Positions 16,243 through 25,486 of a DNA stretch of 64,000 nt are shown piece after piece. The position numbers and the translations under genes are program-made. Position 1 is the first letter of the stretch. Each line of letters starts with the position of its first letter. The notes beneath the pieces were generated by a model. It was not told the DNA's origin. It made no database searches and saw only the letters and a program-made list of their open reading frames with translations. This DNA is from Halostagnicola kamekurae (GTDB taxonomy: Archaea > Halobacteriota > Halobacteria > Halobacteriales > Natrialbaceae), in NCBI RefSeq assembly GCF_900116205.1, contig NZ_FOZS01000002.1, positions 806,001 through 870,000 on the forward strand. The letters are read 5' to 3'.

Positions 16243-16836
16243 ATGATGGAGCAAGCACAACGGGTGCTGCGCCAAGACCCCGTGATGGCGGATCTCGTCG
16301 ATCGACACGACCTGTCGGTCGAATCGGACTGGACGGCCTACGAGCGGCTGTGTCTCTCCATTATCAACCAGCAGCTTTCGACCGCGAGCGCTGCCGCGGT
16401 TCGAGAGCGGGTCTTCGAGCACTTCGACGGCGAACTGACGCCGACTCGAGTGCTCGAGGCCGAGGAATCCCCGCTCCGGGAGGCGGGGCTCTCGAGAATG
16501 AAAGTCGAGTACCTGAAAAATGCCGCTCGAGCGTTTCAGGAGAACGACTACACGCGATCAGGGTTCGAAGACCACACCGAAGCGGAAGTCCGCGCTCAGC
16601 TCACCGAGATCAAAGGAGTCGGCGAGTGGACCGCGAGAATGTTCCTGCTGTTCGTGCTCGAGCGGCCGGATATCCTCCCGCTGGGAGACCTCGCCGTTCG
16701 TCGGGGGATCGAACAGCTATACGGCGACGGCGAGGAGCTCTCGCGTGACGAGATGCGCGAGATCGCAGAGCGCTGGCGGCCGTATCGGTCGGTCGCGACG
16801 CGGTATATCTGGGCCGAGTACGAATCCGACGACTGA
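16243..16836 (+). CDS. DNA-3-methyladenine glycosylase-like (HhH-GPD) protein
   Basis: Base-excision glycosylase of 197 residues from ATG 16243. It has the helix-hairpin-helix followed by a Gly/Pro-rich loop: EIKGVGEWTARMFLLF near 122-137, then ILPLGDLAVRRG with the catalytic Asp at D149. SIINQQLSTASA near 39-50 is the conserved entry to the HhH-GPD fold. It is shorter than E. coli AlkA because it lacks the N-terminal AlkA domain, as in many archaeal and Mag1-like enzymes. It removes alkylated purines from DNA. Confidence 0.85.
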   Translation: MMEQAQRVLRQDPVMADLVDRHDLSVESDWTAYERLCLSIINQQLSTASAAAVRERVFEHFDGELTPTRVLEAEESPLREAGLSRMKVEYLKNAARAFQENDYTRSGFEDHTEAEVRAQLTEIKGVGEWTARMFLLFVLERPDILPLGDLAVRRGIEQLYGDGEELSRDEMREIAERWRPYRSVATRYIWAEYESDD

Positions 16837-16895
16837 GAATCCGGGAGCTGCGGCGTCGCCTCTCACGCGATAGAGGGCTTTCATCACACGAAACG

Positions 16896-19511
16896 TCACT
16901 CCTCGAGCAGCGACCGCGAGGAGTTCGCCAGAATGAGCAGGCTCGTCGTCGCGACGGCTGCGGTCGCGAAGAACGGGTTCAGCGCGCCGACCAGCGCGAG
17001 CGGGATCACGAGCGCGTTGTAAACGAACGCCAGACCGAGGTTTTGCCTGACCCGTCGCCGCGCGGCGCTCGAGAGCGCGAACGCCTGTTCGACCGACGCG
17101 AGGTCGTCGTCGACGATCGCCAGATCGGAGGCGTCGGAGGCGAGCGCCGTGCCGCTTCCCATCGAGATGCCGAGGTCGGACCGGGCCAGCGCCGGCGCGT
17201 CGTTCGTCCCGTCGCCGACCATCGCCACGCGACCGTCTTCTTGCAGCCGGCGGATGGTCGCGGTCTTCCCGGTCGGCGGCACGTCCGCGAGCACCCGATC
17301 GACGCCCGGGTGCCGGTCGAAGAAGTCGGTCGCGCGTTCGTCGTCGCCGGTCAGTACGACCACGTCGATCCCGTCGTCGCGCAGTTTCGTGACCGTCTCG
17401 TCCCACTCCGATCGCGGTTCGTCGCCGACGATGACGACGCCAACCGCGCGTCCGTCGGCTCCGACGACGACGGGGAGCCGGCCGAACCCGCGGGCGTCCG
17501 CGACTCGAGACTCGATCGCCTCTGCGAGTTCCCAGCCCCGCTCGCTGAACAGATCGGGGTGACCGACGAGTACCCGCCGGCCGTCGACGACCCCCTCGAC
17601 GCCCGCGTCGTGGGTCTGGAACTCTCGAACCCGTCGGTCGTCGGACTCAGAATCGCGGCCGTCGCCGCCGTTCGGTCGCTCGGGCGACGACGTCGAACCG
17701 TCGCCCCCGCCGGAGAATGCCGTGGAATCCTCGTCTTCGGCGGCGAACGCCGACGCGAGCGCCGTCGCCGCCGGATGGGAGGCGCGTCGTTCGACCAGTC
17801 CGGCGGCCGCCAGCACGTCTTCGGGCGCGTCCGCCTCGAGAACGGTCATGTCGCCGGTCGTGAGCGTCCCGGTCTTGTCGAAGACGACCACGTCCACGGC
17901 GCGAAGCCGCTCGAGGACGGTCTCGTCGAAGACGACGATCCCGCGTTCCATCGCGTCGGCGATGCTCGAGGCGACCGAAAGCGGCGTCGCGAGCGCGATC
18001 GCCCACGGGCTCGCGACGATGACGGCGAGGAGCGCACCCATGACGGCCCCCGTCGGCCCGTCGCCGAGGACGAAACGCGCCGCACCGACGAGGACGGCGA
18101 CCGCGACGACCAGCGGAACGAACGTCTCGGCGAGGTCGTCGGCCCGGCGCTGGACGCCGTGGGCGGCGCTCTGGACGTTCCAGACCGCCCGTGTGAGTCG
18201 GTCGATGCTGCTCGTGGTTTCCTCGCCCACTCGCACGACGGCGGCGTCGTTCGTGACGACCGAACCCCCGATCACGGCGTCGCCCGGCGCTTTCGACACC
18301 GGGAGCGATTCGCCGGTGACGACCGACTCGTCGACCGTACACACGCTCTCGACGAGCACGCCGTCGACGGGGATTCGCTCACCCTGGCGAACCAGCACTC
18401 GGTCGCCGGCCTCGAGTGCGTCGACGGGGACTTCGTCTGGCCCGTCGTCCTCGAGACGCCGGGCCCGGTCGACCTGCGAGATCGTCAGCTCGGTGAGTCG
18501 GTTCATCGCGCGGCGCTTGACCGTCGACTCGTAGTACACGGCGGCCATCACCGTCGCCGCGACGACGATGGTGAGGTCGTAGTAGACCTCGTTCCCGCCC
18601 AGTAACACGGAAGCCGTGCCGTAGACGTAGGCGCTGACGATCGTCAGCGCGGCGAGTACGTGCGTGTTCGGTTCGCGCAGTTTCAGGCTGACGTACGCAC
18701 CGCGCAGGAGGGGCATACCGGTCAGGTAGAGGACGACGCCGGTCAGTACGGTAAAGAGGCGCACGAAGAGCATGCTATCGAACGTCTCGAACGATCCCGC
18801 GTACAGCGACAACAGCCACCAGTCGCTGATCGAGGAGAGATAAACCGGGTACAACACCGCGACGAACGGAACCAACAGGAAGGTTCCGAAGACGATGCCG
18901 ACGACGTACCGGATCTCGAGCATGTCCTCGCTTCTGCGCTTTCTGAGCCCGGTCATCTCGCGCGACCGGCGAGTGGTTCCGGTATCGGATGCGCCGCTTT
19001 CGGATTCCGCGGTCGCGTCCGAGCGGAGGTACGCCGTGTACCCAACCCCGCTCAGCGCGTCCCGAAGCTCGGTCTCCGAAACCGTCTCGGGATCGTGATC
19101 GACCCGCACCGTCTCGGTCACGTAACTCGCCGCGACGTCCTCGACGCCCGCCTGCGCGGAGGCGACGGCCTCGAGGAACGATTCGCACGAGGCCGAGTGC
19201 ATGCCGTCGACGCGGAAGAACGTTCGAACGAGTTCGCCCGCAGATCGTTCGTCGGGGCCACTCGATTCGGCGGGCTCACTCGACTCAGGAGAGTCGGTCG
19301 ACTCGGATCGGTCGCTCGACTCAAATTGGTCGCCCGATTCGGGGGGATCGCCGGGCGCGCCGAGGTCATCGTACGCGCCGCGACACCCCGACGAACAGAA
19401 CCCGTCGGGACGAGAGTCGGCGGCCGATCCGTCGACCGATCCGGCCGTGGGCTCGGCCAGCGTCGCTCCGCAGAAGCGACAGCGCTCGCGGTCGGCTCGA
19501 GTGTCGCTCAC
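16896..19511 (-). CDS. CcoI/FixI-like heavy-metal P-type ATPase with altered metal-site motifs
   Basis: P1B-type ATPase of 871 residues. The N-terminus carries CRFC (11-14) and CSSGC (39-43), a cysteine region like that of CcoI/FixI. A long acidic Ser-rich linker follows, then an HMA-like domain whose GMxCxxC is GMHSASC (103-109), so the first Cys is Ser106. The transmembrane metal motif, usually CPC, reads SPWAIALATP with SPW at 501-503. The ATPase machinery is intact: TGES at 399, DKTGTLT with Asp545, SHPAATAL, and GDGTNDAPALA. Relatives export copper for oxidase assembly; metal specificity here is uncertain because of the changed ligands. Another acidic insertion interrupts the nucleotide domain. 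Confidence 0.88.
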   Translation of the reverse strand: MSDTRADRERCRFCGATLAEPTAGSVDGSAADSRPDGFCSSGCRGAYDDLGAPGDPPESGDQFESSDRSESTDSPESSEPAESSGPDERSAGELVRTFFRVDGMHSASCESFLEAVASAQAGVEDVAASYVTETVRVDHDPETVSETELRDALSGVGYTAYLRSDATAESESGASDTGTTRRSREMTGLRKRRSEDMLEIRYVVGIVFGTFLLVPFVAVLYPVYLSSISDWWLLSLYAGSFETFDSMLFVRLFTVLTGVVLYLTGMPLLRGAYVSLKLREPNTHVLAALTIVSAYVYGTASVLLGGNEVYYDLTIVVAATVMAAVYYESTVKRRAMNRLTELTISQVDRARRLEDDGPDEVPVDALEAGDRVLVRQGERIPVDGVLVESVCTVDESVVTGESLPVSKAPGDAVIGGSVVTNDAAVVRVGEETTSSIDRLTRAVWNVQSAAHGVQRRADDLAETFVPLVVAVAVLVGAARFVLGDGPTGAVMGALLAVIVASPWAIALATPLSVASSIADAMERGIVVFDETVLERLRAVDVVVFDKTGTLTTGDMTVLEADAPEDVLAAAGLVERRASHPAATALASAFAAEDEDSTAFSGGGDGSTSSPERPNGGDGRDSESDDRRVREFQTHDAGVEGVVDGRRVLVGHPDLFSERGWELAEAIESRVADARGFGRLPVVVGADGRAVGVVIVGDEPRSEWDETVTKLRDDGIDVVVLTGDDERATDFFDRHPGVDRVLADVPPTGKTATIRRLQEDGRVAMVGDGTNDAPALARSDLGISMGSGTALASDASDLAIVDDDLASVEQAFALSSAARRRVRQNLGLAFVYNALVIPLALVGALNPFFATAAVATTSLLILANSSRSLLEE

Positions 19512-19571
19512 ACGGTGTTCGTTGGGCCGGGGAGCTACAAATACTGCCGGTGTTCGATCGCGCGACGCCGA

Positions 19572-20915
19572 CTACTCCTCTTCTTCGGGCGTGTCTGGTG
19601 CGTCCCGGTCGATGCGCTTGCTCACGTCGACGCGGTAGTTCTCGAGAATGTCTCGGCCGAGGAGAACGGGGTAGTCCATGTGGCCTCGATCTTCGACGCT
19701 GGCGGTGACCGTGTGCCGGTTTCCGCCGACGCCGACGACGATATCGACCACCGGCCGGCTCTTGGAGGTCTTCGAGCTTCCCGACTTGACTCGAGTGACC
19801 GACTTGATCGGCCCGGCGCCGATGTCGGCGGCGAGGCCGGTGTCGATGCTCGTTCGCGTGGCTCCCGTGTCGGATTTCGCCAGCACCGATTTCGACCCGC
19901 TCGTCCCCGAGAGAACGACTTCCTCGGTGTAGCCGATCGTCGCCGGTTCGTCATTGGTCGTCGCCGGCTCCGGCGGCCGCGCCGAGGGCTCCGTGTCGTC
20001 GAGCGTTCGGCTGAGCTCCGTGATCCGGTCGGCGTCGACGTCGCCGCCCGCGCGCTCGATCGCGAGTTTCGCGATGTAGGGGGCCGGGCTGACGCCCGTC
20101 GCCTCGTACAGCCCCTTGAACCCGGCCGTGGGGTTCACCTCGAGGACGTACCAGCCGTCCTCGCCCTCGACGAGGTCGACGCCCGCGTAATCGAGGCCGA
20201 TGGCGGCCGCGGAGTCTCGGGCCATCTCCGCCGCGACGTCGGGGAGGTCGTCCGTCGCGTCTTCGACCGCTCCGCCGAGCGCGACGTTCGTTCGCCAGTC
20301 GTTGTCCGGCGCGTACCGGTACATCGCGCCGACGATTTCGCCGTCGACGACGTAGACGCGCAGGTCGCGGTCCGGCCCCTCGCCCTCGCCGATGAGCTCC
20401 TGTAAGAACGCGTATCGATCGCCGACCTTCGCGTTGACCATGTCGTCGGGACCGACCTTCCACGTGCCGCCGCCGTGGGTTCCGATCGCGGTCTTGTAGA
20501 CGGCCTGCTCGCCGTACTCGTGGCGAGCGGCGTTGAGTCGGTCGCTGCTCAGCGCGAGCAACACGTTCGGAACGCGAACGCCGTTTGCCGCCAGCGTCCC
20601 CGCCGTCGAGAGCTTGTGAATCGCGGTCAACACAGATTCGGGACTGTTGAGCATCGGAACGAGCGGCGAGAACGTGTTGATTAGACCGAGTTCCTCGCAG
20701 GGCTGTTCCGTATTCGAGAGGAGCATCCGGTTCGCGATGATATCGATATCGGGCTCGAGGACGACCGATCCGTCGGCCACGCGCACGCTCGTGTTCTCCT
20801 CGCGAAGCCACTCGGTGTCGTGGCCCAGCGCCTCGACCGCGTTGAGGATCGCCTTCGTCTCTTTGCTCGTGTGAAGACTGAGAACACCGACCGTTACAGA
20901 ATCTGCCGTAGTCAT
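19572..20915 (-). CDS. RimK-like ATP-grasp glutamate ligase fused to RimB-like retropepsin domain
   Basis: Two-domain protein of 447 residues from ATG 20915 (MTTADSVTVGVLSLHT). Residues 1-290 are a RimK/LysX-type ATP-grasp amino-acid ligase (AIGTHGGGTWKV, FLQELIGEGEGPDRDLRVYV, DLVEGEDGWYVLEVNPTAGF). Residues about 325-430 are a retropepsin-like domain (PF05618/RimB type) with AKSDTGATRTSID, the aspartyl-protease DTGA motif, and YPVLLGRDIL. In Pseudomonas, RimK adds glutamates to ribosomal protein S6 and separate RimB is the protease partner; here both activities would sit on one chain. The haloarchaeal substrate is unknown; coenzyme F420 or a protein tail are options. Confidence 0.85.
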   Translation of the reverse strand: MTTADSVTVGVLSLHTSKETKAILNAVEALGHDTEWLREENTSVRVADGSVVLEPDIDIIANRMLLSNTEQPCEELGLINTFSPLVPMLNSPESVLTAIHKLSTAGTLAANGVRVPNVLLALSSDRLNAARHEYGEQAVYKTAIGTHGGGTWKVGPDDMVNAKVGDRYAFLQELIGEGEGPDRDLRVYVVDGEIVGAMYRYAPDNDWRTNVALGGAVEDATDDLPDVAAEMARDSAAAIGLDYAGVDLVEGEDGWYVLEVNPTAGFKGLYEATGVSPAPYIAKLAIERAGGDVDADRITELSRTLDDTEPSARPPEPATTNDEPATIGYTEEVVLSGTSGSKSVLAKSDTGATRTSIDTGLAADIGAGPIKSVTRVKSGSSKTSKSRPVVDIVVGVGGNRHTVTASVEDRGHMDYPVLLGRDILENYRVDVSKRIDRDAPDTPEEEE

Positions 20916-20945
20916 AGTCGACAAACACCGACGACCCGCAAAAAC

Positions 20946-20956
20946 GTTTATAAAAT
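20946..20956 (-). promoter_or_regulatory. TATA box upstream of the RimK-fusion gene
   Basis: On the minus strand the sequence reads TTTTATAAACG, centred about 37 nt before ATG 20915, so the 5' leader would be about 10 nt. Confidence 0.5.
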
Positions 20957-21084
20957 TATCGGCCAATGGTACGTGTGAACGAGACCGTCCATTGCCGCCA
21001 CCAAACGACCATGTATCGGCGATTACGTCCTCCGCGGTGATCTGACATCGGTGTTCAGGTCAGCCATAGAACTGCTATCTGCGT

Positions 21085-22554
21085 TCACGTGACGACCGAC
21101 TGAATCTGCCGGAGGTCGAGCAGCCCACTCGCGACCGCGAGCGTCCCCCACGTGACGACCCCCACCGCGATCGCGCCGACCAGCATGACGAGGTTCGAGA
21201 TCAGCGGCGTGACCAGCAACACGGCGGCGGCCATCACCCCGGTAATCCCGCAAATGCGCCCGAACGAGCGCGCGAGTGACTCGAGGTGCAGGGACAGTTC
21301 GCTGTGGACGATATACAGGTTCACCAGCACGTACACCGTGTGCGTCGCGACGGTCGCGACCGCCGCGCCGACGACGCCGATCGTCGGGATCAGGGCGATG
21401 TTGAGCAGGAGGTTCGCGGTCGACGTTGCGCCCTTCGCAATCGCGCGAGAGCGGGCGCGACCGAGGTAATCTAAGCTATCGCTCGTGAGGTTCGTGACCG
21501 TCTGTAACACGATAAACAGCGAGAACACCTGCACGACCGGGACGGCACCCGCGTACTCGGCTCCGAACACCATCGTCATGAGCGGTTCGGCGACCAGCGC
21601 GAGGCCAACGGCCGCCGGAACGTACAGCAACATCGCGTTCGTCAACGCCGTCTCGTAGATTCGCCGGGCCTCCTCGAGTTGCCCGGCGACCTTCTGCTCG
21701 CCGAAGTTCGGCGAGATCGTGAATCCGAGCGACTCCGCGGGAGCGAGGAGGAAGTCGGAAAGCTGTTTCGCGAGCGTGTAGAACGCGACGGCGACCGGAT
21801 TGAGGAAGAACCCGACGAGGACGATGTCGATCTGTTTGTCGACGACGTTCGCGCTCCGGGTCGCCGTCAGCGGGACGCTGTACTCGAGTACGCGCCGAGA
21901 GAGGCCGTCTTCGAACTCCGCTACCCCCTCGTATTTCCGGTAGACGGTCCGATAGAGCCAGACGAGTCCGACGGCCGCGGCGATCGCGTAGCCGACGATG
22001 TAGCCGAAGAACGCGCCGAGAGCGCCCAGCCCCGCCAGAACGAACAGGACGGCGAACACGAGCCGGGCCGCCCCGCTGATCGCCTGAATCGCGGCGCTGT
22101 AGACGAGTTCGTTGTACCCCTGGAAGACGATCTGCGCGAAGACGTTGAACGAGTTGACCGTGATGTAGACCACGCCGGCGGCCAGAAACGGCGCGGCTCC
22201 GGGGTCGCCCAGCAGGTTCGCGATGTGCTCGTGAAAGAGCAACAGCGTGTAGGCGACGATTCCGATCACGATCAGCTTCGCCGTGACGGTGCTCCGCAGG
22301 AGATGTGGAATCTGACCGGGGTCGTCCTCCCGATACTCGGCGACGTACCGCGCGGCCGACTTGCCCAGCCCGACGTCGGCGAACAGCTGTACCACCGCCA
22401 GTATCCCGATCGCCCAGTACAGTTCCCCGTACCCCGCCGGGTCGAGCAAGTACCTGGCGAGGACGAGCATCAACAGCGAACTCGAGACCATGTAGACGGC
22501 TCGAGCGACGAGCGTCGCTTTGAACCCGCGGACGATGTGCGCTTGTCTATCCAT
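21085..22554 (-). CDS. Polysaccharide flippase (Wzx/MATE-like, oligosaccharide flippase family)
   Basis: Membrane protein of 489 residues from ATG 22554 (MDRQAHIVRGFKATLVAR). About fourteen hydrophobic helices span the chain. Near the N-terminus LARYLLDPAGYGELYWAIGI has the YG-x3-A-type signature of O-antigen flippases, and FLADVGLGKSAARY-like sequence follows. The protein would move lipid-linked glycans across the membrane for S-layer or exopolysaccharide glycosylation. No glycosyltransferase genes are adjacent, so the partner pathway lies elsewhere. Confidence 0.88.
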   Translation of the reverse strand: MDRQAHIVRGFKATLVARAVYMVSSSLLMLVLARYLLDPAGYGELYWAIGILAVVQLFADVGLGKSAARYVAEYREDDPGQIPHLLRSTVTAKLIVIGIVAYTLLLFHEHIANLLGDPGAAPFLAAGVVYITVNSFNVFAQIVFQGYNELVYSAAIQAISGAARLVFAVLFVLAGLGALGAFFGYIVGYAIAAAVGLVWLYRTVYRKYEGVAEFEDGLSRRVLEYSVPLTATRSANVVDKQIDIVLVGFFLNPVAVAFYTLAKQLSDFLLAPAESLGFTISPNFGEQKVAGQLEEARRIYETALTNAMLLYVPAAVGLALVAEPLMTMVFGAEYAGAVPVVQVFSLFIVLQTVTNLTSDSLDYLGRARSRAIAKGATSTANLLLNIALIPTIGVVGAAVATVATHTVYVLVNLYIVHSELSLHLESLARSFGRICGITGVMAAAVLLVTPLISNLVMLVGAIAVGVVTWGTLAVASGLLDLRQIQSVVT

Positions 22555-22833
22555 GTGCGAAGTGCTCCGAGCGAGACGTAGCGGACCGGCTGCCGGCCCG
22601 TGGCCGCTCGATATCGTCACGAACGGCCTTGCTGGGGATTGTAATGGACGAACAACAGCCGGAAACTTCACGCTACACTGACCACTCCTCGCTACGGAAC
22701 GTCCCCGTGCCCACACTATCCTCTCGGACTAACCGCTTCGGTGGTCGAACGCGCTACCGTTCGGTGATCGCACGCGTTAGAAATGGCGACCGCGTTAGGG
22801 GTCGATGATCACGCGCGCTCGCGATATCGAACG

Positions 22834-23586
22834 CTACAGATACGACGCGTCCCAGCGGGTCGCCTTCCGCCGGTTGCCGCAACTGTTACACTCGATGCGG
22901 CCCATGGTGTCCATCGCGTTATCGATCGAGTCGCAGTTCCCACAGAGCCAGCCGTAGCGGTCCTCGAGTTCGTCGGTGCCGTAGGCGGGGTAAAACGGGG
23001 ATTTCGAGCCGCGAACGGCTTCGCCGTAGCTCACGTACACGTTCTCGCCGTCGATTTCGCGTTGGTCGACCGCCTCCCAGTCCTCGTCCTCTTCGGTGCC
23101 CGATTCGGCGTAGATGTTCTCGGTAAAGGTTTCGTCGCCGATATCCACCTCACGCTGTCCCGCCCGTTCGAAGCCGTGATCTTCGTAGAACCGGTTGCCG
23201 CCCTCGTTGTCCGCGAGGACGAAACACCGGACCTGATCCGCGCCTTCCTCGAGCAGCCGCTCCCGCGTGCGGACCAACAGTCGGACGCCCACGCCGCTCG
23301 ATCGGTGGTCGGGGTGGACGTGCAACCAGAGGAGCTGTCCGGTTCCGTACCGCTGTCCCACGAGCACGCTCTGGGAGAACCCCGCGATCTCGCCGTCGCG
23401 TTCGACGACGAGAAACAGCGTGTGGTCGTCGCGAACGTCCTCGGCGAAGGAGTCGCCGTACCACTGCTCGAGAGCGCCAGAAACCGTTTCCTCCGATAGA
23501 AAGTCCGTGTACAGCGACTCGAGCGAGTCCCGTGCGACTCGGCGAATCTCGTCGACGTCTTCTTCGGTTGCCTCACGAAAGTCCAT
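22834..23586 (-). CDS. GNAT acetyltransferase with C-terminal zinc ribbon (DUF5816-like)
   Basis: Protein of 250 residues. Residues 1-150 form a GNAT domain with acetyl-CoA loop DHRSSGVGVRLLVRTRE near 93-109 and FYEDHGFERAG near 132-142. Residues about 170-250 are a separate domain (GSKSPFYPAY, YGWLCGNC, DTMGRIECNSCGNRRKATRW) with two CxxC knuckles, resembling the haloarchaeal DUF5816 zinc ribbon. The fusion suggests acetylation of a protein or nucleic-acid-bound substrate; the target is unknown. Confidence 0.85.
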   Translation of the reverse strand: MDFREATEEDVDEIRRVARDSLESLYTDFLSEETVSGALEQWYGDSFAEDVRDDHTLFLVVERDGEIAGFSQSVLVGQRYGTGQLLWLHVHPDHRSSGVGVRLLVRTRERLLEEGADQVRCFVLADNEGGNRFYEDHGFERAGQREVDIGDETFTENIYAESGTEEDEDWEAVDQREIDGENVYVSYGEAVRGSKSPFYPAYGTDELEDRYGWLCGNCDSIDNAMDTMGRIECNSCGNRRKATRWDASYL

Positions 23587-23693
23587 GCCTCATACTAGCA
23601 TGGCATCGTACAAAACATATGCTATCGGGGGAACGTTCGCCGGTTGGTTCCGCCAGCAGTATACGTTTTATATCTGGCCCCGACAGGGAGAAC

Positions 23694-24782
23694 ATGACCG
23701 ATACTCGTCCCGACGACCCACCCGATACCGAATCGGGCGACGGAGTCGAAAACGACGTCTTCACGTACAACGGCGGTCGCGTCGACCCCGGAGAGTCCGT
23801 CAACATCAGATACGGCATCAGCGAGACGTATCTGGGCGATCCCGTCCGAATCCCCGTAACGGTCGTCAACGGACAGTACCCGGGACCGACGGTCTTTCTC
23901 TCGGCTGCGGCCCACGGCGACGAACTCAACGGCATCGAGGTCGTCCGGGAGGTCGCACACGACTGGGACCACACGGAGTTACACGGGACGCTGGTCTGTT
24001 TGCCTGTCATGAACGTCCCCGGATTCCTCGCTCAGGAGCGGTACCTGCCGATTTACGACCGGGACCTCAACCGATCGTTTCCGGGCAGGGAGGGATCGAC
24101 GAGCGCGCGCCGGATGGCCCACCGGATCTTCACCAACTTCATCGAACCCTGTGACCTCGGGCTGGACTTTCACACCTCGACGCGCGGGCGGACGAACATG
24201 CTCCACGTCCGGGCCGATATGGACCACACCGACATCGTCCGCCTGGCGAACGCGTTCAGTTCGAACGTCATCATCGACGGACAGGGGCCGTCGGGAACCC
24301 TGCGCCGCGAGGCGACCGACGCCGGCGTTCCGACGATCACGATCGAGATGGGCGAGGCCCACCGCTTCCAGCGATCGCTCATCGACCGCGCGCTGACCGG
24401 CGTCGCGAGCGTCTGCGCCGAGTTCGGCCTCCACCGAGACTCCTCCGTCCACTGGCCGGGATGGCGTATCCTGATCGACGACACGGACGAGAAGACCTGG
24501 CTGCGCGCCGACGCAGGCGGGATGGTCGATATGAAACACGGCCGCGGCGAACTCGTCGAGGAAGGCGACGTGATCTGTACGATCACCGACCCGTTCAAAG
24601 AAGAGGAGGACATCGTTTCGGTCGAAGCGCCGTTTACCGGCCTGATCGTCGGCGTTCTCGAGAATCCGGTCGTCTATCCCGGCAACCCGCTCTGTCACCT
24701 CGTCGGACTCGAGCCAGAAACGCGAACCGCCCTCGAGCGCGAGCGGACCGACGTGGACCCGTTGTTGCGCTACCTCGAGTGA
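23694..24782 (+). CDS. Succinylglutamate desuccinylase/aspartoacylase family protein (M14-like)
   Basis: Zinc carboxypeptidase-fold amidohydrolase of 362 residues from ATG 23694. Zinc and substrate landmarks are AAAHGDELNGIEVVR (HxxE) near 67-81, DLNRSFPG near 125-132, DFHTSTRGR near 161-169 (third zinc ligand His) and TITIEMGE near 220-227 (catalytic Glu). A C-terminal barrel-like beta domain follows. TATA-like TTTATATC lies about 23 nt upstream and GGGAG directly before the ATG. In bacteria such enzymes often sit near RimK-type ligases; here the RimK fusion is 2.8 kb away. Confidence 0.85.
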   Translation: MTDTRPDDPPDTESGDGVENDVFTYNGGRVDPGESVNIRYGISETYLGDPVRIPVTVVNGQYPGPTVFLSAAAHGDELNGIEVVREVAHDWDHTELHGTLVCLPVMNVPGFLAQERYLPIYDRDLNRSFPGREGSTSARRMAHRIFTNFIEPCDLGLDFHTSTRGRTNMLHVRADMDHTDIVRLANAFSSNVIIDGQGPSGTLRREATDAGVPTITIEMGEAHRFQRSLIDRALTGVASVCAEFGLHRDSSVHWPGWRILIDDTDEKTWLRADAGGMVDMKHGRGELVEEGDVICTITDPFKEEEDIVSVEAPFTGLIVGVLENPVVYPGNPLCHLVGLEPETRTALERERTDVDPLLRYLE

Positions 24783-24926
24783 CCCGCGGCGACGATCCGA
24801 CCGCAGTCGGTCTCGACTGTCGACTCCGACGGCGCCCGAAACTGCTAACCAGCGCGTTCGGAACTGACGACCGTCTCGGAGTATGCAGGTCGGTCGTTTA
24901 TCGACGGCGATCACGACACCACGGGT

Positions 24927-25139
24927 ATGAGCGAACGAAGCGACCGGTTCCTGATTCTCCTGATCGCGGCCACCGGACTGCTCGTACTGCTCGTCGGCTG
25001 GGAACTGGCCATCGTGGAGGCGCTCCAGCGGGACCTCGCCGGCCGAGTCGAAGTCGTTCTGTACGTCTCGGTGATCGCCGTATTCCTGTTGGTCGGTGTC
25101 GGTGCGTGGGTCGAAACCAGACGGATCGACGAGAATTGA
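24927..25139 (+). CDS. Small two-helix membrane protein, unknown
   Basis: Protein of 70 residues with two hydrophobic segments (about 7-26 and 42-60) joined by a charged loop (EALQRDLAGRVE), ending RRIDEN. No family recognised. It sits alone between the M14-type gene and the small zinc protein. Confidence 0.6.
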   Translation: MSERSDRFLILLIAATGLLVLLVGWELAIVEALQRDLAGRVEVVLYVSVIAVFLLVGVGAWVETRRIDEN

Positions 25140-25200
25140 GACTAAGACCGGCTGACACGTCGGCCAAAACATGAAAAACAGTAGAACGTGACTCGGCGGT

Positions 25201-25374
25201 ATGGCTCAGGAAGCGAATTGTCCACACTGCTCTGAGGACGTCTCGGTCGACATCGATTGGACTGTACTTCGAACACGAAAGAAGCCGCCGTCGGTCACGA
25301 GTGACTTCTCGAAATCCGCGGTGTGCTCCGAATGCGGCGAAAAATTCGCTTGCAAGGTCGACACTCCGTACTGA
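25201..25374 (+). CDS. Small zinc-ribbon protein, 57 residues
   Basis: ATG 25201 to TGA 25372-25374. Cysteine pairs CPHC (7-10) and CSEC (42-45) flank a hydrophilic middle, a zinc-ribbon arrangement, with one extra Cys near the end (FACKVD). No function can be assigned; such microproteins often bind nucleic acid or partner proteins. Confidence 0.65.
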   Translation: MAQEANCPHCSEDVSVDIDWTVLRTRKKPPSVTSDFSKSAVCSECGEKFACKVDTPY

Positions 25375-25451
25375 GCGGCGTGAAACTCGGCGTCTCGCCG
25401 ATTAGGTGCTCGTCGGTATCGTCGGCGCGGCGAAGTTGAGCGGCAATTGGC

Positions 25452-25472
25452 AAGAACTTTAAAATAGTTCTT
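25452..25472 (+). promoter_or_regulatory. TATA-like box inside a 7-bp dyad
   Basis: AAGAACT and AGTTCTT are perfect inverted repeats around TTAAAAT. The core TTTAAAAT is a plausible TATA box centred 25 nt before ATG 25487. A dyad over a TATA box is a typical place for a repressor operator. Confidence 0.4.
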
Positions 25473-25486
25473 CTCTAAACAACGAA

